A stretch of DNA of 64,000 nt from Hyaloscypha bicolor E. Its lineage: Eukaryota > Ascomycota > Leotiomycetes > Helotiales > Hyaloscyphaceae. The position numbers and the translations under genes are program-made. Below the pieces are notes generated by a model. It had not been told where the DNA came from. It saw only the letters and a list, made by a program, of their open reading frames with translations, and did not search any database. The stretch is from contig NW_020194685.1 of assembly GCF_002865645.1 (NCBI RefSeq), positions 62,001 to 126,000 on the forward strand. Reading direction: 5' to 3'. Shown here one piece after another: positions 9,913-19,656 of the stretch (within the stretch, counting starts at the first letter, position 1; every line of letters starts with the position of its first letter).

Positions 9913-12198
9913 ATGGCATCGAATCAAAAGTCTGCCGACATGGCTCCAGAAATCCGTGAGCCCAGCTCCTCCGTCCCTCTCACAAGTGATTTCGGCGCCA
10001 AGAGCACAAACCACGACATCTGGCTTTCCGCCTCGACAGGTGAGCGCAAAGGTCCTGCTCTTCTAGAAGACAACTTTGGGCGGGAGAAGGCAAGACTTTC
10101 CAATCCGGGCAAGTCTGCGGTCTGCGGTCTGAGCTAACGGAACCCCAGATCATGAAATTCGACCATGAACGTATCCCAGAGCGAGTCGTGCATGCACGTG
10201 GTGCTGGAGCCTTCGGCACGTTCAAGCTGTATGAGAGTGCAGCAGACGTCACCAGTGCGGGTGTTCTCACGGATACTTCTCGAACCACGCCCGTCTTCGT
10301 GCGCTTTTCGACCGTGTTGGGATCCCGTGGGAGTGCGGATACCGTGAGAGACGTTCGGGGATTCGCAGTCAAGTTCTATACTGAGGAGGGAAACTGGGAT
10401 ATTGTTGGGAACGATATCCCCGTTTTCTTCATTCAGGACGCTATGAAGTTTCCGGACGTTATTCATGCTGGGAGTGAGTTCCGACCATCTCCACTCGAGG
10501 AGGCCTTAACTGATATTTGCAGAGCCGGAGCCGGATAAAGAAGTCCCACAAGCTCAATCCGCGCACAACAATTTCTGGGACTTCCAATTCCTGCACACGG
10601 AAGCGACGCATATGTTCATGTGGGCCATGTCTGACCGTGGAATTCCACGATCTTACCGCATGATGCAAGGATTCGGCGTGAACACCTACACGCTGACCAA
10701 GAACGACGGCGGCGAGAGACACTTCGTCAAATTCCACTTCACGCCCACACTCGGGGTCCATTCTCTCGTCTGGGACGAAGCCCTGAAGCTCGCTGGCCAG
10801 GATCCTGACTTCCACCGCAAAGACCTCTACACCGCGATTGACATGGGCGTCTACCCGACCTGGAAATTCGGCATCCAAATTTGTCCCGAGAGCCGCCAAG
10901 ACGAATTCGACTTCGACATCCTCGACGCCACGAAAGTCTGGCCAGAAGAATTGCTTCCCGTCCGATACATCGGAGAGTTGCAACTCAACAAGAACGTCGA
11001 CGAGTACTTCACGCAGACCGAACAAGCTGCCTTCTGCACCGCACATGTCGTTCCCGGTATCGGGTTCTCGGATGATCCGCTCTTACAGGGGAGGAACTTC
11101 TCCTACTTCGATACTCAGCTCTCGCGCCTCGGCGTCAACTGGCAAGAGCTGCCTGTAAACCGGCCCGTCTGCCCCGTCATGAACAATCACCGCGACGGGC
11201 AGCTCCAGCACAAGATAACCAGGGGTTCCATCAACTACTGGCCGAACCGGAAATCCGTGATCCCACCAGCCAAGCCAGAAGAAGGCGGCTACCTCGACTA
11301 CCCCGAGAAAGTCGTTGCAATGAAGCAACGTCTGCATTCGGTGAAGTTCTCGGAGCATTTCTCACAAGCACAACTCTTTTGGAATAGCATGAGTGAGATT
11401 GAGAAAAGCCATATAATTGCCGCGCTGGGCTTTGAGCTCGATCATTGTGACGACCCGGTTGTATATGAAAGGATGGTGACTCGGCTCTGCGATATCTCAC
11501 TGGAGCTCGCTCAAGCTGTTGCCGAGAAAGCCGGCTCTCCGACACCTACGAAGACTGCCAATGAAAATCACGGCTTGACTGCCAAGGGCCTCTCGCAGCT
11601 CGATTTTACCCCTGAAGCCATGGGTCTTCCTGCCACTATCGCGAGCCGCATGATTGCGATCATCATAGGCGATGGTTTCAACTTTGCTGAGTACGAGGCT
11701 GTGAAAGCTGCATTGAGCGCGGCGGGTGCGTTCGTGTTTACCATTGGGCCCAAGAGACAGCCAGTCAAGTCCTCGACCGGTCAGAGCGTGGCTCCAGATC
11801 ATCATTTCGAGGGGATGCGGAGCACGATGTTTGATTCTCTCTACATACCAGGCGGAGAACATGTCGCTTCTCTAATGAAGGAGGGACGAGTGATCCACTG
11901 GGTGAGAGAGGCGTTTGGACATTGCAAGGCTATCGGTGCCACCGGGGAAGGAGTGGCACTTGTGAAGATGGCATGCGAAATTGAGGGAATGACCTTCAGT
12001 GCTGGGGCCAGTGGAGAGGTCGTGGATAGTTATGGTGTTGTTACTGCTGCGGGGATAGGAACGCCGGCTGGAATTACGGAGGGATTGAGGATGGTGAAGG
12101 GGGCAAAGACGTTCTTGGAAGCTTACGCCTTTAATATTTCCCAGCATCGAAATTTCAAGCGTGAGCTGGACGGATTAACGAGTATGGTTGCTTACTAG
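9913..12198 (+). CDS. Large-subunit heme catalase with C-terminal DJ-1/PfpI-like domain
   Basis: Breaks down hydrogen peroxide to water and oxygen. Three exons (9913-10089, 10149-10473, 10523-12198) give 725 aa, the usual size of clade-2 (HPII-type) catalases. The catalytic His74 is in [12 protein letters not shown], Asn147 in [10 protein letters not shown], and the proximal heme Tyr362 in [15 protein letters not shown]. From about residue 540 a flavodoxin-like DJ-1/PfpI domain follows ([24 protein letters not shown]). Intron 1 (59 nt) begins with GC (AAG|GCAAGA) and has a GCTAAC branch and a CCCCAG acceptor. Intron 2 (49 nt) has a GTGAGT donor. No signal peptide is visible, so an intracellular enzyme like the spore-type fungal catalases is likely. 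All motifs are intact. Confidence 0.96.
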
Positions 12199-12772
12199 CC
12201 GGACTGCTTGGAATCTTGCCAAAGAAATAATCAATGTTAAGCTTATGTTAAAAACTAATCGCGAGGAGTTTGGAGAAGCAATTAAATAGAAAAATTTACG
12301 AAAGACCTAGATTTTAGTAAAGTTATATACGCAAACCGAGGTGGTTTTGCAATCTTGTGATTTTGGTGTTCTGGTGCTCGAGTGCTCGAGTGTTTTGACC
12401 CTTCACCGCCTAAAATCCTGCCCTATATGAGAAGCGTCTTTGTTTATTTGCGCACAGCTAACACCGCGTCGTGATAGCGTAGCACTCGCTAAAGCAGCCT
12501 ATAAGTCCCTGTGGTTTTAGCGACCTACTCCCCGCACTACAAGGGCATGCCCTGTAATCTCCAGACTTTTGACCTCGGTCTTCGTATTTTGTGGTGGATT
12601 GTGCTTAGATGAATGTACGTGGTAATAATGTTTTGGAATGGAAATGCGGGCTAATCATCCTATCCAGCTCCGTTATCCGATTTATCTATGGCAGAAGATA
12701 ATGCAGATTTATATACAGGGGTTACCGTGCAGTGAGGGATATATACATCCATTTCTCTGGGCAAGACACCCT
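12199..12772. other. Convergent intergenic region, nothing recognised
   Basis: Lies between the 3' ends of the catalase gene and the convergent transporter gene, so it should hold both polyadenylation regions. A short duplicated TGCTCGAG occurs near 12377. No gene, RNA or repeat family is supported. Confidence 0.4.
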
Positions 12773-14622
12773 TTACAGGTCCATTCCCAAGTCCAGCTCC
12801 GAAATCGTGTCAGGAAGCAGCATATAGCTTTGCTCGGCCGCCAATGCATCTTCGTTCTCATCCTCGGCCCCATCCTGCACCTTCAGCGTCATCCAAATAG
12901 CCGCCAGCGCCGCAATGCCACCCGCACGCAGAACCCAGCCAGTGCTCCTGCTTTTACCCCCGCCATCGGCACCAAGTAGCCAGAAAATAGCGCTGCTACC
13001 CACGGCCGCAATGAGTTGCGGGGCTGCAATTGACATGTTGTGGATTCCCATGACGATGCCGGGTTGGGTCACGTAGCTCGTGGGCGTATCTGTTGTGAGG
13101 TCCCTAGTGGCGCGGTAGGTGGTCTGGTGCCACGAGAGGATAAGGCTGATGAGGGTGAAAGGCACAAACTGCGACGGCGCGGCACTGATGCCTACGAACC
13201 CAACAAGGATGGTGGCGCCTACGACGCTGCTAACGAGGAGCGTGCTGAACATGCAGGCTGCGAAAATGGCGTGCGAGAGCATCCAAAGGGCACATAGTGA
13301 GGACCATGGGGTATGGAGCTGCCGAGATAGGAATCGGGATAGTGCTGTTTTAGCGATGGTTGGATTTGACAGGCCCAATTGATGCTTGGTGATTAGAGAG
13401 GGGGCTACCACGCTGGTAAGTAGTTGAGCAAATGCGAACATGAGCAGTGCGAGCGAGCCATGTCGATTTGCGCTCTTTTGGGCCTCTACGAGGTCCACAG
13501 GCTGGATGTTCTGTAAGTCTGCTTCTTGTAAGTGCGGATTCACTAAGATGATGGGGTTATTAGAATTCCTTACAGATTTCTCCAATGTATCTATTACCGG
13601 TTCAGGTCAATGATGATGCTTACGTAGAGGGAGGATTCGAAATATGGCTTACGTCGTTATGTAGTACATGAATGAGAACCATCCGATCCACGAGCAGAGC
13701 TGCGCCTTACAGACCATCGCCACCAGTGGCGGAATTTTGAAAATACTGCCGTATATGTGCTTAATTTTTCCAATTATACTCTTAAGCTCCACGCTTGGTG
13801 GCCCATCCTGATTTGGGTCCCGTTCCCGTATCGTAGAGCAGCACACACAAACCGTGAAGGCTAAGCTCCATGTTGCGAGCACGCAAAGGGCCTTGAATTG
13901 TGTATGTCCGCCTTCAGTATGCATCAGGAGAGAGATATCCACGAAGCCAGAACCATAGCCGAGTAGACTCCCAATGCTAATCATGCGACTAGCCCATGCG
14001 TTGGCACTATCAATCTGCTCCGGCGGGCAGCTCTCGACAATAAGAGCACGGAGCCCGCATTGAAGAGGCTGTGTTGCGAAATTCAAGATCCAAACGAAAA
14101 TAGCTGCGGATATCATCGTGATCGTTTGCAGGATGCGATGATCCTGCCTTGAGCCCACAATCCATGAAACCGTATACACGATGTCCCCGGCCCATGCCAG
14201 CGCAAGTAGAGAACAAATAATGACCAAGGCACCACCCGCAATGAAAGCTTTTCGCTTGCCCCAGGTAATACGACATTGGTCGCTGCACAGGCCAAAATAT
14301 GGTTGTCCAAGAACACCGGTAAGTGGACCAGCAATCCAGACGACGGCCGTTAGAGGTTTGCTGAAACCCAGGGACATGAGGTACGGCTGTTTTTTTTCAG
14401 TCAGCGTGGAGTTGGATGGAAGATGGGGAAATTTACCGATCCCATAGCCATTTGCACTGAGAACACTGCTTGCAAACTACATTTGCCATGATCAGTAGAG
14501 TTATGGGAGAGAAGGTCGGCGCTGCAGAGGCTTACCTACCCTCCAAGACTCCCGGTCAGGGCCAGGAAGAACAATATCTTCTTCGCTCCTCGCAGGGGCG
14601 GAGGGGCGAAATGCGAATACAT
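12773..14622 (-). CDS. Sucrose/alpha-glucoside transporter (GPH-type, SUT-like)
   Basis: A 12-TM proton-coupled disaccharide carrier of the plant-SUT/fungal alpha-glucoside permease group, expected in the plasma membrane. Five exons, complement(12773..13542, 13574..13590, 13653..14386, 14437..14476, 14540..14622), total 1644 nt and 547 aa. Family features are PYLMSLGFSKPLTAVVW and IAGPLTGVLGQPYFG in TM1-2, GKRKAFIAGGAL before TM3, and TTYIGEI in the middle. Intron acceptors and branch sites are clear for 14477-14539, 14387-14436 and 13591-13652. The fourth gap (13543-13573, GTAAGG...CTAATAAC...TTAG) is only 31 nt and follows a 17-nt exon. Without its removal the conserved YIGEI frame runs into a stop. 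It could instead be a frameshift, in which case the gene is damaged. Substrate choice is inferred from family resemblance. Confidence 0.82.
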
Positions 14623-15026
14623 TAAAAATACAGAGGCCGTGTGCTAGTTTGGATATTTGCGTTCAAAAACAGAGGCATGAAAGATGAACGGCGCTGCTGA
14701 TATATCGAAGTAGGTGGAAGATGTGAGCTAGCTTGAGGTGTAAGAGCACAGCTCAAGAGCGCTATGGTGCGCTGAACTAAGAGTATTGCAGTTTTTTGCC
14801 CTATCAATGCTCCAGGATGTATTCCACTTGTCGCGCGAACTGGCTTTTTCGGTCCAGCATTCATCCATACTAAGGGGCGTTTCTAGCTTGGTTTTGCTCT
14901 CGGAACGAACCCCAGCTTAGCTCGGAAATCGAGGTATACACTTGGAATTCATAGCGATTGCCACTCTAGCGGCCTGGATTATCCGGAAATATAGTAGACA
15001 TGGTTAGGGGTTAGGGGCCATGCATG
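14623..15026. other. Upstream region of the transporter gene
   Basis: About 400 bp 5' of the transporter start codon. It should hold its promoter. No gene or repeat was recognised before the foldback that follows. Confidence 0.35.
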
Positions 15027-15133
15027 TAATCGTGCCTCAGGACTTGCACAAAAGCCCCTACGTCCTGCGAGTTTGATACGCACTAAGCCCTCAGGGACGT
15101 AGGGGCTTTTGTGCAAGTCCTGAGACACGATTA
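15027..15133. repeat. Near-perfect foldback (39-bp arms, 29-bp loop)
   Basis: Arm 15027-15065 and the reverse complement of 15095-15133 agree at 38 of 39 positions; the single difference is a C/T transition. The arms begin TAATCGTG and contain GGACTTGCACAAAAGCCCC. The 29-bp loop is unrelated. The element sits in the gap between the transporter gene and the UstYa-like pseudogene. It could be a tiny foldback transposon or, if transcribed, a hairpin RNA precursor. No convincing target-site duplication is seen. Confidence 0.9.
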
Positions 15134-15438
15134 ATGTCTAGCCTGATAGTCGGACTCGGAAGTTTATGCGGAAATTCAACACGCCACATTTTACCAGGTC
15201 CACAGTCAAGCCTTCGGATGCTATTATTGCATCCGATTATATGGCGGCGGCTCTGTCGTTTCATGCGTAGAGGCTATTAAGTAATGGTCTACCATTGCTT
15301 CACCATTGGCCTCTCTTGTCGCTGAAAGTGAGCCGATACCTAATGGAATATATTACTAAGGCATTCGCAGAACAAACTTCAGATCGCTACAACTGCCATA
15401 TTTCAAGCACATCTTTTCCTTTGCTTAAGCAGCTCGCC

Positions 15439-16258
15439 ATGCAGAAGTGGAAGCATGAGCATGTTTATCAGAGAATCGGGGACGAGGAGTCAACCGATGG
15501 ATTCCCATTAGGAAAGGAGGGACGGAAGATTTTTCTAGGAATCAAAACTTGGTCTCTGGTCTCGGCAGTCGTTGCTGCTGGATTGATGGCAGCATGCATC
15601 ACCGGCATTGTCTGGTGGCCTGCTCTGATTCAAGCTGCTCAACCATTCCCATCGCTCCGGTCATTCAGCCCATCCGGTTCACCCACACCACTCCGAACAT
15701 CACGGCACCTACGACCACTCCCCTTGTTCTAAATCAAAGGTCGATACTGTCGCTAGTTGCGGAAGCACGATCAAGGAAGCGAAAGCGCTGAATTGCACAT
15801 GGGATTTGCTGGCAGCGTCCTGACTTCCCCCAGCGTGCATAGACAAGGAACTCACGGATGACTTTCGAGCCCAAGGACCTTGGAAGTTATTTGCCGACCG
15901 TAATGAGACAGGAGAATTGCTTGAAGAGGAGTTGTAGTACCGTGTCGGAGAAGGCAAGGAATTCTTCACCTCGCTCAAGTACCACAGGACGCATTGTTCG
16001 TACCAGTGGGGGAAAATGCACCGGGCGATGCAGATGGGCAAAAAGACTGAGAACAAGCTGGCAGACTACCACCACATAGTGCGCTGTGGCTATGTGAACA
16101 TGCAAGAGGGGGATATGGAGGGCTTTTTGACAAAGATTACGGTGGAGATCATGACTTGCCGAAGGGCCGACATTATATTTCGCAAAGGCATGGGGCGAGG
16201 ATATCTTTGCAACACATATTTTGTAGCAGAAGCATATTTTGTTCTCTGTTTGCTATAA
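15439..16258 (+). pseudogene. UstYa-like (DUF3328-type) protein, broken
   Basis: The N-terminal part (from ATG 15439) has a polar head with QRIGDEEST and one TM segment (SLVSAVVAAGLMAACITGIV), as in fungal UstYa-like type II membrane proteins. The rest continues in another frame from about 15629: VASCGSTIKEAKALNCTWD, LPPACIDKEL, then SLKYHRTHCSYQWGKMH and DYHHIVRC, which look like the two histidine/cysteine motifs of the family (the second weakened, R for H). Within that frame a TGA follows LLAAS and a TAG follows LLEEEL. A frame change plus two stops makes this a pseudogene. Intact relatives modify peptides or occur in secondary-metabolite clusters; no partner cluster is evident here. Confidence 0.65.
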
Positions 16259-16922
16259 GTTACACCATTTCTCTGCTGATAGAGCCTCAGAGTCATAATG
16301 TATTCTTGGCTACCATGACCCCTTGTTCGTACCCTACTTTAGCCGTGATACCAAAAAAACGCTACGAAAACTACAGGAAATCAACAGGAAATCAACATAG
16401 CAAATTGGCCACTATTTTTCAGAACCACCGGTGGTGCGACTTGCGCAGACAAGTCGCCAATAAGCTCCACACTACCACACTTTGGGTGGCCTCGGGAAGG
16501 TGCGATCTTGGTATTTAGCGCAGGCGAGGAACGGGCAATTCACCGGCTCCAGCAAGCAATCGGGGGGAGGGGAGGTAAATTTATGCAGCCTATTATCCAC
16601 TACCATCCGCCCTAACTCTTCCGCCCCTCGCATAACAAGGGAATACTGCCTATCGCATGCGGAAGGGGATCTTTCTTCACCTCACCGACAGGAGCCCGGT
16701 CCGTTAACGGCGTCACTTTTGAGCTCGGACCGAGTGGGTTGGAGAGTGGGCTGGATTGACATGCCTTTTACGGAATTTGCGGAAAATGACTACAGTCTCC
16801 TCCTTACGCATTGGGCAACAATGGATCCGGGTGTTGTGGGGATTCTGAGTCTAAGGGGAGCTTGCTCGGGAAACAGTTCTCTATTTTATTATCCGCTTTA
16901 ACTCTTTAACAATTAGCCTACC
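16259..16922. other. Intergenic, nothing recognised
   Basis: Ordinary-composition DNA between the UstYa-like pseudogene and the convergent monooxygenase gene. A 139-codon plus-strand open frame at 16482-16901 has no recognisable domain and looks like chance. No RNA gene or repeat was seen. Confidence 0.4.
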
Positions 16923-18996
16923 TCATATCTCTTTGTTATAAACACTCAACGGCACACCCATAACATCTGCCTGAATACTCAACGCAACAAACCTCGAAAA
17001 ATACCGGGACTGGCTCTGATCACCTCCAACATACCACATTCCCTTCTCTATCCCTTCATCAGCCCTTTTCTTCTCCCACATCACTCGGGACGGGTTGCTC
17101 ATAGAAAAATAAAAGGGAACTTACGTCCACAAGGCCTAAACGCCCCCTTAATCTCCCCTTCCCCACCCACGCCCCAATAATCACCCATCCTCTCCGCGAT
17201 CTCGGGAGAGAACAGCGAGGATACCTGAGTCTTCATGTTGAGCAAGAAACCGGTTGCAAAAAGGATCACATCTCCCTTGAGCTGAGATCCGTCCGCGAAT
17301 TCTAGACCATCCTCCAGATACCTGACGGGAAGAGAGTCGGATTTGATTTTGATCTCCCCATTGGTGATTTTAGCACATGAGCCAACATCAACGCAATGTC
17401 CGCCAAAGCGTCCCAAGACGTACTCGGCTATGCTTCCGTCCCGTTCAAGCTTAAAGCCCGCTTTCTCGAGGGCGTCGAAACGCTCTGGCTCCATCGAGGC
17501 ACGGTAGCCGCAGGCCGCTCTCTGGAGCTGGCCGATGACGGCGCACGGCAGGGACCAGAAAGCTTGGTCAGAGAGGAAGGTGGGGATCTGGGCGCTGTAG
17601 GTTTGAGAGAGGACTCCGCGGATGTATTCTGCTGGGAGGACATCTATTCCGTTTTAGTCAATCCAAGTGGGTATGAGAACGAAGAGATGGGGGAGAGTAC
17701 AGGTTGGAGAACGCTGCACCATCGTCACGGAAGCGAGGCCTGCGGCGAGCATGTCTTCAGCTACATCATGGGCTGTGTTCGCAGTTCCGATAATAACACC
17801 ATGCTTCCCTTTCCAAACCTCCGGATTTCTGTAATCCACTGAGTGGATGGTTTCGCCTTTGAATATTTCCTATCATCGCCGTAAGTTGCTGTGGAGAAAG
17901 TCAATGGTGCACGTACTCTGTCCAGATATTCCGGCATCTTCGGAATCTGGCCGCCTCCTCCTACAGCCATGACAACATGAGAACAAGTTATTTGTCTGCT
18001 ATCGATACCTTGCAGGATCTTCAATGTCCACTCTTTTGTAGAGGGATTCCATTCGCCATTTTCGAGCCTGGTGTTCGTCCGTACGTTCTCCAGGCGTTAG
18101 TCGAATGCTCCACTGCCTTGTGGGATCGAGTCTTACGATGTTATATTTCTCAACCCAGTTTTGGTATCCTTGGGCTATGATATTCTTTGGGAGGTATTCG
18201 GGACATCCCGGTCCAAAGGTTCGTTCGAATGGAAGATGGGCTTTACGCATCAGCCTTCTTCAACCACCTCTCCCTCATCCTTCACTTACCAGTTTCTCTG
18301 GGCAAATGCACTACAACCCATCAGTCTTCAGCCCACTTTGACAGATTTCGAGCTTACATTTAGCAGAATCATACCTCATCCTCCAATTATCTCCCACCTC
18401 AGGTACTTCTCCAGAACAACATAACTCAGTCCCAACGCCTCCAGTCTCCCAGCAACGCTCAAGCCAGACAGCCCAGCGCCAACGACCACACAATCAAAAT
18501 GGCTGCTGTGCATGTTATCTCCAGCGTCCACCCTTTTATCCTTCACTTCAAGAAAGTCAGCACTGCCACCACCCCTGAGCCCCACAAGAACAGTGCGCAG
18601 CAACCAGATCCTCCACTCCCCATCATCGTCTCGTACCAACGCAACAATTGCCTGACACTTCCTCTCCGCGATCTCAAAACTGAAGGTGGCTTGAACCCAG
18701 GCTGTGGGTCCTGCGCGGAAGATTTGGGCAGAGTGCGGGACCAGGGAGAAATCTCCTGGTTCTAACAATTTTTTACTGGTTTCCTCCCACGCCGTGCAGA
18801 TTGAGGAGGGGCTGTAGAAGGTTCGCAGGGTTCCGGTTAGAGCGTAGAGGTCACGCCATACCGCTTTCTGGATGAACGATGATTGCGTGAGCAAAGCGAG
18901 CTTCGGGAGAAATGCAAGAGATGTCTCCTCTGCGTCTGTGGAAGGGGGGATGGGTGCGAAAGGGAGGGAAACTGGGAAGCTGGAGAGAGGTGCCAT
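16923..18996 (-). pseudogene. FMO-type flavin monooxygenase, one-base frameshift
   Basis: Seven exons can be joined with good splice sites: complement(16923..17053, 17125..17643, 17701..17869, 17917..18087, 18137..18240, 18290..18310, 18358..18996). An N-terminal region of about 160 aa resembles an NTF2-like domain. It is followed by the FAD motif VVVGAGLSGLSVAG (GAGLSG at 173-178), the second Rossmann motif GVIIGTANTAHDVAEDM for NADPH, and the ILFATGF motif near the C-terminus, as in fungal flavin-containing monooxygenases. The joined exons total 1754 nt, one short of a multiple of three. Just after LEK (residue 197, within 18401-18405) one base is missing, after which PEVGDNWRMRYDSAK continues in the shifted frame. 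With one added base the length would be 584 aa. This is either a recent pseudogene or a sequencing error. The substrate is unknown. Confidence 0.85.
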
Positions 18997-19656
18997 GGCT
19001 GGCTGCGTTATGACTTGAATTTAGTTGATAGTAATGGGAATATCTAACGTCGGGAAAATTCATTTGTATTTATATTACGAGCATTTTGTCGCATTCGCGA
19101 AAGGTTGATGAGCTGAGGTGAGGTTGCTGCAGGAGCTAAATTCTTTCGTGGGGGCAAAGCAGGGCCACAGCTCTGGGGATAGATATTCACTAGTGATGCT
19201 GACGGGTCTGTGCTGTGCAGTGTCTTTTAAAGTAAGCCGAAATCTGTGTGGTCAGTTGGCAATGACAAGGGGGCAAGTCGTACGACTTTCTTGATTAGAG
19301 TCGGATAAGGGTTAACCCTAAGCATTGCCACAAAATTCGTCGAGGAGAAGGAACGAGGTCCTCCTTTGTGACAGTGCGGTTGTGAATTTTATTCTGGGGA
19401 AACTGTAAAGTGGAGACGGGAATCGTCGAGCAAGCTCATTTACAGTCTTCATCCGTCTTCTGCATCTTTTCGTGTGCGCAAAAACACAGGCTGAGTCTAC
19501 CGGAAGAAAAACGTTCAAAGCACAACGCCGCAAATCAAGAGTCTCGAAGTAACACAACTACCGGCACGATATGCAGCGTCAATTCTCGTCTCTCGTGATC
19601 TCCCAGCCTTTTTCGGAAGTCGTCCTACCATATTCGTAGTTAACATGGCGAGCAAC
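18997..19656. other. Intergenic, nothing recognised
   Basis: Holds the promoter of the monooxygenase gene on its left side and the 3' end of the C2H2 gene on its right. Short open frames on both strands show no protein character. No repeat or RNA gene was seen. Confidence 0.4.

Noticed and set aside
10459..11046. 195-codon minus-strand open frame opposite the catalase gene
   Set aside because: It is the reverse-frame shadow of the highly conserved catalase exon 3.
16482..16901. 139-codon plus-strand open frame
   Set aside because: No domain, low-complexity and irregular composition, no splice partner, and it lies between a pseudogene and a convergent gene.
12773..18996. A secondary-metabolite cluster formed by the transporter, UstYa-like and monooxygenase genes
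   Set aside because: No synthase or precursor-peptide gene is present, the transporter is of the sugar type, and two of the genes are broken. Only a weak remnant hypothesis is kept.
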